From Salinarimonas soli (lineage in GTDB: Bacteria > Pseudomonadota > Alphaproteobacteria > Rhizobiales > Beijerinckiaceae), in assembly GCF_008386575.1 (NCBI RefSeq), contig NZ_VUOA01000019.1:186698-250697 (forward strand): DNA of 64,000 nt, in the 5' to 3' direction. Position 1 is the first letter of the stretch, and each line of letters opens with the position of its first letter. The notes under the pieces were generated by a model that was not told the origin of the DNA, did not search any database, and saw nothing but the letters and a program-made list of their open reading frames with translations. Positions 1-8,981 of the stretch are shown here, in pieces. A program made the position numbers and the translations under genes.

Positions 1-137
1 CCCCCTCCCCCCCCGCCCCCCCCCCCCTGGGGAGAGGGGAGCTGCTCCGGAGCCTCGAAGGGCGCTTCAGGGAGTTCCCCACGGCTCACGAACGGGACGC
101 GCTCCACGCGCGCTCGGCACGAGAGCTTTGAAACCGG
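1..137. repeat. Poly-C tract and repeat-A fragment at window edge
   Basis: The first 28 bases are almost pure C. They are followed by a short stretch (about 47-80) that resembles the core of repeat family A (the CCTCGAAGGGCGC element). No gene is visible before the stop of the mechanosensitive channel gene at 138. Confidence 0.45.
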
Positions 138-1478
138 TCATTCCGGGCGACCCTGGGAAGCCGTCCGCCCATCCGCGGCCCCGTCGGTCCCGGGCGCCGT
201 GGAGCCCGCCCGGAGCGGCCCGGCGCGGTGGACGAACACCTCGCGCTGGGGCAGGGGGATCTCGACCCCGTTGGCCTGGAAGGCGTCCCACAGGGCAAGC
301 AGCACGGCGCCGCGCACGTTGGTGAGCCCGGCGGCCGGATCGCGGATCCAGAAGCGCAGGACGAATTCCAGGGAATACTCGCCGAAGGCCTGGAGGTGGC
401 ACAGCGGGCCGGGCTCCGCCTCCACGCGGCCCACCCGCTCGGCGGCCTCCACGGCGATCCGGCGGATGGCGTGGGGATTGCAGTCGTAGGCCACCCGGAA
501 GGTGACGTCGAGGCGGACGAGCTCCTCCGTGTAGGACCAGTTGATCACCTGCTTCGTGATCAGGTCCTCGTTCGGGATGAGGTACTTGCGCCCGTCGCGG
601 GTCACCACCGACACGAAGCGCGCCCGCAGCGACTGGATCCAGCCGAAGGTCTCGCCGAGCTGGATCACGTCCCCCGGCTTGATCGACCGGTCGGCCAGGA
701 TGATCATCCCCGAGACGAGGTTCGAGATCACCTTCTGCAGGCCGAAGCCGAGGCCGAGGCCGATCGCGCCCGAGAACACGGTGAGCGTGGTGAGGTCGAT
801 CCCCGCGGCCGAGAGCGTGAACAGCACCGCCGCCGTGAACAGGGCCACCTTGGCGAGCTTGCCGAACAGGACCTGGAACGAGGGCGTGATGTCGGGGCTG
901 CTCCCGAGCCAGCCCTCCACGAGATCGCCCACGAAGCTCGCCAACCACAGCAGCACCCCCAGCAGGGCGATGCCCTCGAGGAGCGACAGGACGGAGATCC
1001 GCGTCGCCCCGAGGGTCAGGCCGTAGGCGCCCAGAAGATCAGCCGCCGGCCGCAGGAGGCCGAGAACGGCGAGGGTGGCCAGGATCCAGCCCGCCACGGC
1101 GACGATCTGGCCGAGGGTGCGGTTGCGGATCACCCGCGAGGCGATGGCGATGAGCACCCAGGCCGAGACCAGCATGGCGGCGAGCCCGACGATGGTGCTG
1201 CGGCTCGGCCAGGTGGTCTCGCGGATGGCGACGTAGGCCGCCCACAGGAGAGCCGCCGCCAGGATCCAGCGCATGCGCCGCAGCACCACCGCGAGCACGC
1301 GCAGCATGCGCGGCCACCGCCGGATCCGGCGCACGCGCGCCTCCAGGGCGGGCTCGATCAGGGCGTTGAGGGCAAAGCCCAGCCCGACGCAGCCCGCCAC
1401 GACGGCGAGCTGCACCAGCGCCCAGGGGCGGCCTACGGCCGCCGCCACGTCGGCTAGTCGTTCGCCGATCTGCTCCAT
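138..1478 (-). CDS. MscS-family small-conductance mechanosensitive ion channel
   Basis: A 446-aa inner-membrane channel of the MscS superfamily, which releases solutes on hypo-osmotic shock. Hydrophobic segments lie at about residues 21-41, 71-85, 96-117, 124-142, 163-183 and 208-228. They are followed by the Gly/Ala-rich pore helix (SGAIGLGLGFGLQKVISN) typical of MscS TM3, then the cytoplasmic beta domain with the characteristic RSIKPGDVI and VTRDGRKYLIPNEDLI stretches. It is longer than E. coli MscS (286 aa) because of extra N-terminal helices. The last 35 residues are a low-complexity tail. The start is the first ATG of the frame (complement of 1476-1478). It is transcribed alone, with 72 bp to the next gene. 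The family is certain; the exact subfamily is not. Confidence 0.93.
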   Translation of the reverse strand: MEQIGERLADVAAAVGRPWALVQLAVVAGCVGLGFALNALIEPALEARVRRIRRWPRMLRVLAVVLRRMRWILAAALLWAAYVAIRETTWPSRSTIVGLAAMLVSAWVLIAIASRVIRNRTLGQIVAVAGWILATLAVLGLLRPAADLLGAYGLTLGATRISVLSLLEGIALLGVLLWLASFVGDLVEGWLGSSPDITPSFQVLFGKLAKVALFTAAVLFTLSAAGIDLTTLTVFSGAIGLGLGFGLQKVISNLVSGMIILADRSIKPGDVIQLGETFGWIQSLRARFVSVVTRDGRKYLIPNEDLITKQVINWSYTEELVRLDVTFRVAYDCNPHAIRRIAVEAAERVGRVEAEPGPLCHLQAFGEYSLEFVLRFWIRDPAAGLTNVRGAVLLALWDAFQANGVEIPLPQREVFVHRAGPLRAGSTAPGTDGAADGRTASQGRPE

Positions 1479-1550
1479 TCAGCACCCGCGCTCATCCGCC
1501 CCGCCCCGCGAACGCATGGGCACGCCGGCGGGATCGCGGGACACGGCGCC

Positions 1551-2750
1551 TCACCGCTTCCAGACGCCGAGCTTCGCGTCGCGGGCATGGTCCTCCGCCT
1601 TCAGGAGCTCGGGCGTCGCCTCGGCGGTGGTGCGGCCGCCGCCGTTGAACAGGACGACCCGGGACAGGTCCTGCCCGTTCACGGTGCAGCGATAGGCGTT
1701 CGACCCGGACACGGGCCGGCATTCGGTCTCGCGGTCGCGCAGGTAGCTCGTGAGGTCGTCGGGCTGGCCGCCGCGGGCCCATTCGACGCCGAACAGCCGC
1801 ACGACCCGCCCCTCCATACGAAGCGTCACCGTGTCCACCACCTCGGGCACCCCGCGCAGGACGCCCTCCTCGGCGGCAGGTCGCGCCGGCACCCCGCCGG
1901 TCGCCTCCGGCTCGGCGCGCGCGGGCGCCGGCGCGCTCGCCACCGCGGGCCGGTTCGGCGCGGGCGCCTTCGCCCCCGTGGGCCACAATGCGTAGAGCAG
2001 GAGGCCCGCGAGCAGCAGGGCCAGACCATAGACATAGGGCGTGACACGCGGGGCCGACGGCGTCGCGGGCGCGAGCGGGCGCGGCCCCGTCCGCTCGACC
2101 GGCGGGGCCTCGAACCCGCCCGCTGCGGGCGCGGCCCGCAGCGGCGCGTCGGCGATGGTGGCGCGGCGCTCGTGGATCGCGTCGCGGGCGGCGCCGATGC
2201 GGTCGGACACCCCTTGCGAGGCGAGCCGGGCGCGGGCATGCAGCGCCTTCGCCATGCCGCCCACCCCCGTGCCCGCGCTGATCAGGGCGCCCGCCGCCCG
2301 GGCCGGGCGGCTGCGGGCGGGCTCCCCGGCCGGCGCGGGCGCGGCCTCGCGGGGGGCGGGCGCGGGAGCGGCCTCCGCCGCCCCGGCCACGCCGCCGATC
2401 ATCAGCCAGTCCCGCGAGCGCGGCTCGGGCGGGGCGGGAGCGTCCACGACGAGGCTCCCGCGGGCGGGCTCGCTCCCCGCCGGGGCGGGGGCCTCGAAGA
2501 GGGCGGGATGGCGCTCGCGGATGTCCGCCACGAGCCCCGGGATGTCCATGGGCACGCGCTCGCCGCCGCGCTCCATGAAGCGCTGCGCCCCGCTCTCGTC
2601 GACGACCTGGAAGCCCGCCTTGCCCTCGACGGCGGAGTAGCGCACCGCCATCTCGGCGATGAGCTCCAGGGTTCGGCGGGACACCTCCAGGGGACGATGG
2701 CGGTCCAGTTCGGCGCGGATCTGCGCCTGGGCTTCCTCGCGAGGCGTCAT
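1551..2750 (-). CDS. Membrane-anchored protein with C-terminal nuclease-like (SNase-fold) domain
   Basis: A 399-aa protein. The N-terminal 90 residues are polar and acidic. A long Ala/Pro-rich low-complexity linker follows, then one transmembrane helix (YVYGLALLLAGLLLYALW, about residues 237-254), and then about 105 residues that end like thermonuclease-family proteins (AEDHARDAKLGVWKR). The C-terminal part starts VVDTVTLRMEGRVVRLFGV, the usual first strands of the SNase fold. I do not see the full Asp/Arg/Glu/Arg active-site set, so nuclease activity is doubtful. Four bases separate its start from the stop of the next upstream gene on the same strand (2755), so the two are probably co-transcribed. 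Family assignment rests on the last 100 residues only. Confidence 0.7.
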   Translation of the reverse strand: MTPREEAQAQIRAELDRHRPLEVSRRTLELIAEMAVRYSAVEGKAGFQVVDESGAQRFMERGGERVPMDIPGLVADIRERHPALFEAPAPAGSEPARGSLVVDAPAPPEPRSRDWLMIGGVAGAAEAAPAPAPREAAPAPAGEPARSRPARAAGALISAGTGVGGMAKALHARARLASQGVSDRIGAARDAIHERRATIADAPLRAAPAAGGFEAPPVERTGPRPLAPATPSAPRVTPYVYGLALLLAGLLLYALWPTGAKAPAPNRPAVASAPAPARAEPEATGGVPARPAAEEGVLRGVPEVVDTVTLRMEGRVVRLFGVEWARGGQPDDLTSYLRDRETECRPVSGSNAYRCTVNGQDLSRVVLFNGGGRTTAEATPELLKAEDHARDAKLGVWKR

Positions 2751-2754
2751 GGTC

Positions 2755-3684
2755 TCAGTTCTCCTCGTCCGATTCGGCCGGAACGAGGCGCCCGCGCCGC
2801 ACGACGTTGCTCGTCTCCGAGACGATCACGGGGGTGGAGCCCGCGAGCGCCACCACGAGCTCCAGTTGGCCCGTGCCCGTCGAGCGCTTGCCGAGCTGCG
2901 GGTTGGAGGCGACGAAATCGAATTGCGTGCGCACGGTGCAGACCTCGCCGGCCGGCGCGCAGGAGACCCGCATCGTCTCCGGACGCGGCGTGTACTCGCG
3001 CTCGGGCCAGCGGCGCACGAACCGGCGCTTCTCGTCGAAGACCGCCCGCGCGCTCATGAGCTTGCCGTGGAACTCGACCCGGGAGCCGTAGAATTCCGGC
3101 ATCACGTCGAGGGTCTCGGCGTTCGAGGCGGACCAGAAGCCGAGATAGTCGACGGCGAGGCGCTGCGCGGCGCTGCCGAGATTCGCGGCCGGGCGCTCCG
3201 GGGTCTCCCGATCGGCGGGGCGCTCCGTGACCACCGGCTCGCGGGGGGCGGGCCGGGGCGCGGGCGCGCGGGGCGCCGGGGCGAGGATGTCGGGGCTCGC
3301 CTGACGGCGCGGGGGCTCGGCCTCCGGCTCGGGCCGGGTCGCGACGTCGGGCTCGGGATCCACCGCCTCGGGGGCCGGGCGGGGCGGACGGGCGGCGCGG
3401 GTCGGGGGCGGGGGCTCCGGCGCGCGCGGGGCGGGCGAGGCCGTCGTGGCCGGCCGGTCGGCGAGCGGATCCGTCTCGACGCGGCGCGGTGCCGGCGGGG
3501 CCGCGGGCGGAGGCGGCGCCGGGGGAGCCGCCTGGGGCGGGGGAGGGGCGGGCGGCGGCGCCGGGGCCGCGGGTGCGTCCGTGCCAGGGGGGTCGACCCA
3601 GCCCCGGTCCGACTGGGCGAACCCGCCCGCGGGCACGAGCCCGGCGAGCAGCGCGATCGCGACAGCCTTCCTCCGATATGCCAT
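2755..3684 (-). CDS. Secreted proline-rich protein of unknown function
   Basis: 309 aa. The start was placed at the ATG complementary to 3682-3684 because it gives a clean signal peptide (MAYRRKAVAIALLAGLVPAG, cleavage near GFAQ) behind a GGAGGGAG ribosome site. The frame stays open for 50 more upstream codons, but those look non-coding. Residues 25-190 are an extreme Pro/Ala/Arg-rich stretch. The last 130 residues form a compact domain (AVDYLGFWSASNAETLDVMP onward) that is predicted to be periplasmic and ends VVRRGRLVPAESDEEN. I do not recognise a named family. It overlaps nothing and lies 4 nt upstream of the SNase-like gene in the same orientation. It diverges from the penicillin-binding protein gene at 3893 across a 208-bp gap that should hold both promoters. 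Confidence 0.7.
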   Translation of the reverse strand: MAYRRKAVAIALLAGLVPAGGFAQSDRGWVDPPGTDAPAAPAPPPAPPPPQAAPPAPPPPAAPPAPRRVETDPLADRPATTASPAPRAPEPPPPTRAARPPRPAPEAVDPEPDVATRPEPEAEPPRRQASPDILAPAPRAPAPRPAPREPVVTERPADRETPERPAANLGSAAQRLAVDYLGFWSASNAETLDVMPEFYGSRVEFHGKLMSARAVFDEKRRFVRRWPEREYTPRPETMRVSCAPAGEVCTVRTQFDFVASNPQLGKRSTGTGQLELVVALAGSTPVIVSETSNVVRRGRLVPAESDEEN

Positions 3685-3892
3685 GCTCTCCCTCCATCGC
3701 CCCGCTTCGCGGCCGACAGGGGAGAACGTTCCGACGGGGCACGCGGGTTCCCGTCGATCGCCATTCCAGGCCGGGCCGTCGCGCCCGGCCGGGTGATCAC
3801 GCTTCGTAAAACGGACGTTTTGTACACTTTCCATTCAGCACGGCGGGCGCCTTTCTTGGGACGCCCGCAAGGACCCCGACGAGACCCGCCGC

Positions 3893-6778
3893 ATGAGCAG
3901 CATCCTCGTGAAGATCTTCGCGACCGCCCTCACCTTGAGCCAGGTGACGACGGCGCCCGAGGCGGTGCGCACCTCGTTCGATCCCGTGCGGGACCAGGGG
4001 GAGGTGTCCCGCCTCCTGCGCCAGGGCTGCGACCACTTCCGCAAGGCCTTCGACATCGAGGACATCAACCTCGACGACCTCATCGCCACCGCGATGGAGG
4101 ATCCCGGCGCCGTCGCGGGCGACGTGAAGATCCTCCAGGGCCTGCAGTTCGGCGATCTCGTGAGCTCGTACCGCCTGTTCTGCAAGGGCGAGGCGGTGAG
4201 CCCGTCGCCCGTCGACCTCGGCGAGGTGATCGCGTACTTCAACAAGGCCGTCGACAACCTGCCCGACCACACGACCCTCAAGAACGCCCGGCTCCCCGGC
4301 ATGAGCGTGGTGATCGACGGCAAGGGCGAGCGCTTCGCGGAGGTGTTCGAGGCCGACCACCGGCGCCAATGGGTGCCGCTCGACCGCATCTCGCCCCTCG
4401 TGCGCCAGGCCTTCATCGCGGCGGAGGACAAGCGCTTCCCCACCCACCGGGGCATCGACGAGCGCGGCGTGTCGCGCGCCTTCATCGGCAACCTGAGCGC
4501 CCCCGGCCGCCCCCAGGGCGGGTCCACGATCACCCAGCAGGTGGCCAAGAACCTGCTGGTGGGCGACGACGTCACCTATGACCGCAAGATGCGCGAGATG
4601 ATCGTCGCGGCGCGGCTCGAGCGCACGCTCACCAAGGACGAGATCCTCGAGATCTATCTCAACTCCATCTATCTCGGCCGCAATTCCTGGGGCGTCGAGA
4701 TGGCGGCCCAAACCTTCTTCGGCAAGCCCGCCAAGGACCTCGACCTGCGCGAGAGCGCGCTCATCGCCGGTCTCGCCAAGGGGCCGAACTATTACGACCC
4801 GGACCGCTTCCCCGACCGGATGCGCGACCGCATCGCCTACGTGATCAGCCGCATGCGCGAGGACGGCTATGTCAGCCCCGAGCAGGCGCAGGCCGCGCTC
4901 GCGAAGCCGACCCGGACGGTGGCCTACGAGCGGGCGCGGCGCAACGGCGCCTTCCACCTCATCGACCTCGTGGACCGGGAGGCCCGCACGCTCGCCGGGA
5001 TCCAGGGGCTCTCGAAGGCCTCCTACACGGTGCGCTCGACGCTCAATCCCGCGCTCCAGCGCGCCGCCGAGGGCGCGCTCCAGGAGGGGCTCGCCCGCTA
5101 CGAGCTGAACACGGGCCGGGTGGCCTTCACCGGCCCCGAGACGAACCTCACGGCGGCGATCGACGCCATCGAGAAGGCGGCGAAGGGCGAGCCCCTCGCC
5201 CAGCCCGCCTGGCGCACCGCCCTGGAGCGGGCGCGCCTGCCCCTCTACGACGTGCAATGGCCCGCCGCCGTGGTGGTGCAGAAGGCGCGCGCGAAGGAGG
5301 GAGGCGAGGTGATCCGGGTGGGCCTACGCGACGGGCGCATCCTGCCCCTCACCACCTGGAACGCCGCCATCCGCAAGTCGCTCAAGCCCGGCGACGTGGT
5401 CCATGTGCGTGTCACGGAGGGCAAGGCGGGCGCCAAGGGCGGGGCCCGCGCCGAGCTGCGCGTGCGCCCCTCCGTGCAGGGCGCGCTCGCGGTGATCGAG
5501 AACGCCACGGGGCGGATCCTCGCCATGTCGGGCGGCTTCTCCTACCCCTTGAGCCAGCTCAACCGCGCCACCCAGGCGCACCGCCAGCCGGGCTCCACCT
5601 TGAAGCCGCTCGTCTATCTCGCGGCGCTCCAGCACGGCCTGCAGCCCAACACCCTGATCTGGGACGCCCCCGTGAGCCTGCCGCCCCCCGACGGCGGGCG
5701 CGGCGAGTGGTGGTCGCCCAAGAACTACGACGGCACGAGCAGTGGCACGATCACGCTGCGGCGGGCGCTCGAGAACTCGAAGAACCTCGTCACGGCCCGC
5801 CTGCTGGACGGCGGCATCGCCTCCGATCCCAAGGCAAGCCTCTCGGCCGTGTGCGACCTCGCCGTCGAGGCGCAGCTCTATCTCGAATGCGACCGCTACT
5901 ACCCCTTCGTGCTCGGCGCCCAGCCCCTGCGGCTCATCGATCTCGCGGCCTTCTATGCCGGCATCGCCAACGAGGGCGCGCGGCCCCAGCCCTATGCCCT
6001 GGAGGCGGTGGAGCAGGACGGGCGCGTGCTCTACAGGCACGAGCCCAAGCCCCCCGTGTTCATCGGGTCGGCGGACCGCCCGGCCTTCTTCCAGCTGAAA
6101 TCCATCCTCCAGGGCGTGATGGAGCGGGGCACGGCGCGCGCCTATCGGCGGCTCGGCCCCTACGTGGCGGGCAAGACGGGCACCACCGACAACGAGAACG
6201 ACGCCTGGTTCGTGGGCTTCACCAACGAGGTGACGATCGCGGTCTGGGTCGGCTACGACAACGCCGACGGCAAGCGCCGCACCCTCGGCCGCGGCCAGAC
6301 GGGCTCGAAGGCCGCCCTGCCGATCTTCGACGCGGTGCTCCAGGCGTCCTGGGCCCATCACGCGCCCAAGACCGCGCTCAAGGGGCCCTCGCCCGAGGCC
6401 GCGCGGCGCCTGGCAAGCCTCGCCATCGATCCCTATTCGGGCGACCGGATCGGGGGAGGGCAGGGGGGCTTCATGGAATATTTCCGCCTCGACGGCAGCG
6501 GGCGCCTGAGCGAGACCCAGTTCAGCCTGGTGCCCCGCGCCGAGGCCTATGCCTACGCCCCTGGAGGCTGGGGCGCGGACGACGGCGGCGATCGCGCCGA
6601 GGATCTCGGCCAGGACCCTTATGCCCGGAGCTACGGCTGGAACGAGCCGCGTCCCCGGCGGGATCCCAACCGGCGCGGGCCGGTCTACAACAGCCCGCTA
6701 TGGCCCGACGAGGACGAGCCGGTGCGCCGGCCGCGCCGGGTGGATCCCGATTATCTCTGGGGCCGGCCCGTCTATTGA
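3893..6778 (+). CDS. Class A penicillin-binding protein (transglycosylase/transpeptidase)
   Basis: A 961-aa bifunctional peptidoglycan synthase: it polymerises lipid II (GT51) and cross-links stem peptides (transpeptidase). The GT51 signatures are EDKRFPTHRG (catalytic Glu about residue 178) and QGGSTITQQVAKNLL, plus YLNSIYLGRNSWGVEMAA. The transpeptidase motifs are STLK (Ser about 568), SKN in ENSKNLVTARL, and KTGT (Lys about 761). An unusually long N-terminal region of about 130 residues precedes the GT domain. It begins with a weak hydrophobic segment rather than a strong membrane anchor. A Tyr/Arg/Pro-rich tail of about 80 residues ends the protein. It is closest to the PBP1A/1C type; the subtype was not determined. 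The next gene follows 35 bp downstream on the same strand. Confidence 0.95.
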   Translation: MSSILVKIFATALTLSQVTTAPEAVRTSFDPVRDQGEVSRLLRQGCDHFRKAFDIEDINLDDLIATAMEDPGAVAGDVKILQGLQFGDLVSSYRLFCKGEAVSPSPVDLGEVIAYFNKAVDNLPDHTTLKNARLPGMSVVIDGKGERFAEVFEADHRRQWVPLDRISPLVRQAFIAAEDKRFPTHRGIDERGVSRAFIGNLSAPGRPQGGSTITQQVAKNLLVGDDVTYDRKMREMIVAARLERTLTKDEILEIYLNSIYLGRNSWGVEMAAQTFFGKPAKDLDLRESALIAGLAKGPNYYDPDRFPDRMRDRIAYVISRMREDGYVSPEQAQAALAKPTRTVAYERARRNGAFHLIDLVDREARTLAGIQGLSKASYTVRSTLNPALQRAAEGALQEGLARYELNTGRVAFTGPETNLTAAIDAIEKAAKGEPLAQPAWRTALERARLPLYDVQWPAAVVVQKARAKEGGEVIRVGLRDGRILPLTTWNAAIRKSLKPGDVVHVRVTEGKAGAKGGARAELRVRPSVQGALAVIENATGRILAMSGGFSYPLSQLNRATQAHRQPGSTLKPLVYLAALQHGLQPNTLIWDAPVSLPPPDGGRGEWWSPKNYDGTSSGTITLRRALENSKNLVTARLLDGGIASDPKASLSAVCDLAVEAQLYLECDRYYPFVLGAQPLRLIDLAAFYAGIANEGARPQPYALEAVEQDGRVLYRHEPKPPVFIGSADRPAFFQLKSILQGVMERGTARAYRRLGPYVAGKTGTTDNENDAWFVGFTNEVTIAVWVGYDNADGKRRTLGRGQTGSKAALPIFDAVLQASWAHHAPKTALKGPSPEAARRLASLAIDPYSGDRIGGGQGGFMEYFRLDGSGRLSETQFSLVPRAEAYAYAPGGWGADDGGDRAEDLGQDPYARSYGWNEPRPRRDPNRRGPVYNSPLWPDEDEPVRRPRRVDPDYLWGRPVY

Positions 6779-6813
6779 CCCGCCGTCCCGCCTCCCACCA
6801 GGACATCGCCCCG

Positions 6814-7836
6814 ATGCGTCTCGCCGCCTCCCTCTCCCTCCTTCTCGCGCTGGGCGGACCCGCGCTCGCGCAGCAGCAGCAGGCGTTCCGCATCGAGGAG
6901 GCGCGCTCCGCCGCCGCGGTGGCGCCCGCCGCGCTCAAGCCCGGCGTGGTCGTCGTGAGCGACGGGCGCGGCAGCGAGATCGCCGATCCGGTCACGGGCC
7001 TCGTGCGGTTCGAGGACTGGGAGCGCACGCAGCCAAGGCAGAAGCGGCTCCTCTCGCTCTACCCGTCCTATGTCGAGCCCACCATCAACGTGACGGTGCA
7101 CGGGGTGACCAAGCCCTACAAGGAGAAGCTCCACGTCTACGTGGCCGAGGCGCGCTTCCTCATCGACAAGCCGGCCGAGAGCCTCGATCTCGCGCGCTTC
7201 GCCACGACCGGCTTCCTGGAGCGCATCGACCCGGCCATCCGGCACCGGCCCTTGAACGCCGCCGACATCGTGCCCCTCAAGGACCCGGAGGAGAAGCACG
7301 GCCTCAACCCGCAGCGGCCCTGGTGCGGGCCCGGCACCACCTGCCTCGCCTCCACCTACCAGCTCGAGGGCAAGCTCCCCATGGGGATCCGGCTCGCCAA
7401 CAAGCTGGAGGACAGCGGCAAGAAGATCTCCGAGGCCATGGAATTCCAAAGCGAGCTGCGCGTGGTGCCCGCCGCCGAGACCGGTGCGCTCGCCGAGCTC
7501 ACCGCCCTGGGCACGCCCGTCGCGGGGGCGGTGGAGCAGTCGATCTTCTGGGTCAACCAGGTGATGCAGTTCGGCAAGTTCCTCGCCGTGTTCCAGCGCC
7601 ATCCCGCCGATCCGGCCAAGAGCGTCTGCACCGTCTTCATGGCGCTCGGCGTCGAGACGGACGTGCTGGAGAAGAAGAAGGAGTTCGAGCGCGTGCCCGT
7701 CCTGCGCAACCTCGTGCCGGCGCAGGTCCTCTCGGGCAACAGCTCGTTCAACACGGGCGCCTCGCTCAGCGCCGGCCTGCCGAGCTACACCCGGAACCAG
7801 ATCAAGGCCGTGGCGGCCGTCGTCAACGGACGTTAG
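6814..7836 (+). CDS. Secreted protein of unknown function
   Basis: 340 aa with a clear Sec signal peptide (MRLAASLSLLLALGGPALAQ, cut after ALAQ), so probably periplasmic. The mature protein has no transmembrane helix. It is of normal composition with a few Cys (WCGPGTTCLAS near residue 170, VCTVFMAL near 272) that could form a disulfide. I recognise no family. The frame is open far upstream inside the penicillin-binding protein gene, but the signal peptide and position fix the start at 6814. It sits 35 bp after that gene, so both could share a transcript and an envelope role. That role is inferred from context only. Confidence 0.8.
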   Translation: MRLAASLSLLLALGGPALAQQQQAFRIEEARSAAAVAPAALKPGVVVVSDGRGSEIADPVTGLVRFEDWERTQPRQKRLLSLYPSYVEPTINVTVHGVTKPYKEKLHVYVAEARFLIDKPAESLDLARFATTGFLERIDPAIRHRPLNAADIVPLKDPEEKHGLNPQRPWCGPGTTCLASTYQLEGKLPMGIRLANKLEDSGKKISEAMEFQSELRVVPAAETGALAELTALGTPVAGAVEQSIFWVNQVMQFGKFLAVFQRHPADPAKSVCTVFMALGVETDVLEKKKEFERVPVLRNLVPAQVLSGNSSFNTGASLSAGLPSYTRNQIKAVAAVVNGR

Positions 7837-7916
7837 CACGCGAGACGCCGACCTCGGGCTGCAACCCTCACCGGGGCCTGGCGTTGGTCAACGAGACCAG
7901 CACCCAGGAGGCTTCC

Positions 7917-8096
7917 ATGAGCGGCACGCGCCAGCAAGGCGGCGGAACCAATCCCGGCGACGACGCCCCTCCCGGCACCCCCGGCACGGGCGAGAACGTC
8001 TGCCCCGACTGCAAGGGCTCCGGCCGGATCGGCGCCGCGGCGTGCCAGACCTGCGGCGGGACCGGCAAGGTGATCGAGGGCATGGGCGGGGGCTGA
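7917..8096 (+). CDS. 59-aa protein with DnaJ-like zinc ribbon (two CxxCxGxG)
   Basis: A 59-residue protein. A Gly/Pro/Asn-rich flexible first half (residues 1-27) is followed by two CxxCxGxG repeats, CPDCKGSG and CQTCGGTG, ten residues apart. This is the pattern that binds one zinc in the DnaJ cysteine-rich domain. There is no J domain and no substrate-binding domain. A perfect AGGAGG lies 7 bases before the ATG, so it is very likely translated. Its role is unknown. It could be a free zinc-ribbon adaptor or chaperone accessory. The nearest neighbour, otsB, begins 32 bp downstream. Confidence 0.8.
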   Translation: MSGTRQQGGGTNPGDDAPPGTPGTGENVCPDCKGSGRIGAAACQTCGGTGKVIEGMGGG

Positions 8097-8128
8097 GCCC
8101 AAGGACCCCCGTGACGACGCGGGAGACC

Positions 8129-8854
8129 ATGCCTGACGCCCTCTTCCTCGACTTCGACGGAACGCTCGTCGAGATCGTCGGGCGCCCCGACGCGGTCGCC
8201 GTCGATCCGTCCCTGCCCGGCATCCTGACCCGGCTGCGGGAGCGCCTCGGGGGCGCGCTGGCCCTGGTCAGCGGCCGCCCGGTGGCGACCCTCGACGGGT
8301 TCCTCGATCCCTTTTCCGGCGACGCGGCGGGCCTGCACGGGGTCGAGCACCGGATCGGCGGGCACTTCTTCCCCTGCGATCCGCAGGCCCATCCGGCGCT
8401 GCGGCGCGGGGTGGATCGCCTGCGTGACGCCGTGGCCGGCTGGCCCGGCGTGCTCGTCGAGGACAAGGGGTGCTCGGTGGCCCTGCACTGGCGCCTCGCC
8501 CCCGGCCACGCCGCCGAGGCGCACCGCCTGATGCAGGAGCTTGCCGGCGATCTCGGCGGCTCCTACCGCCTCCAGGGCGGCAAGGCCGTGGCCGAGATCC
8601 TGCCGGCCTTCGCGGGCAAGGGCCCAATCATCGAGCGCTTCATGCAGGAGCCGCCCTATCGCGGGCGCCGCCCCGTCTTCATCGGCGACGATCTCACGGA
8701 CGAGAACGGCTTTGCCGTCGTGAACCATCTCGGCGGCCTGTCCGTGCGGATCGGCGGCGGCGAGAGCATCGCGGCGGTCCACCTGCCCGATCCCACGAGC
8801 CTTCGGGCGGCTCTCGCGCGCTGGGCGGAGCTGGGCCGGGTCGACCTCGGCTGA
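8129..8854 (+). CDS. otsB: Trehalose-6-phosphate phosphatase
   Basis: A HAD-superfamily phosphatase of 241 aa that converts trehalose 6-phosphate to trehalose, an osmoprotectant. The nucleophile motif is LFLDFDGTL (Asp8 and Asp10). Motif II lies in ALVSGRP, the cap domain runs through GVEHRIGGHFF, and motifs III/IV appear as GGKAVAEI and FIGDDLTDENGF. The length is normal for stand-alone OtsB. An alternative GTG start at 8111 (AAGGA 5 bases upstream) would add six residues. The ATG has only a close GGAG. No otsA is in the window, so the matching synthase must be elsewhere. Confidence 0.93.
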   Translation: MPDALFLDFDGTLVEIVGRPDAVAVDPSLPGILTRLRERLGGALALVSGRPVATLDGFLDPFSGDAAGLHGVEHRIGGHFFPCDPQAHPALRRGVDRLRDAVAGWPGVLVEDKGCSVALHWRLAPGHAAEAHRLMQELAGDLGGSYRLQGGKAVAEILPAFAGKGPIIERFMQEPPYRGRRPVFIGDDLTDENGFAVVNHLGGLSVRIGGGESIAAVHLPDPTSLRAALARWAELGRVDLG

Positions 8855-8981
8855 AAGGACCGCGCGGGAGCGCCGAATGCGTTCCGCAGTGTGGAATCGG
8901 CCGGCTCCGGGCTGGAACTTTTCGTCGCGCCGAACCTTCCCCGTCCGGTTTTCCAATCTTCGCCACGGAGGTCCGTCCGCC

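Noticed and set aside
1..28. Poly-C tract as a phase-variable contingency locus
   Set aside because: It lies at the very edge of the window with no adjacent start codon or promoter visible, so nothing supports a switch role; a sequence artefact is equally possible.
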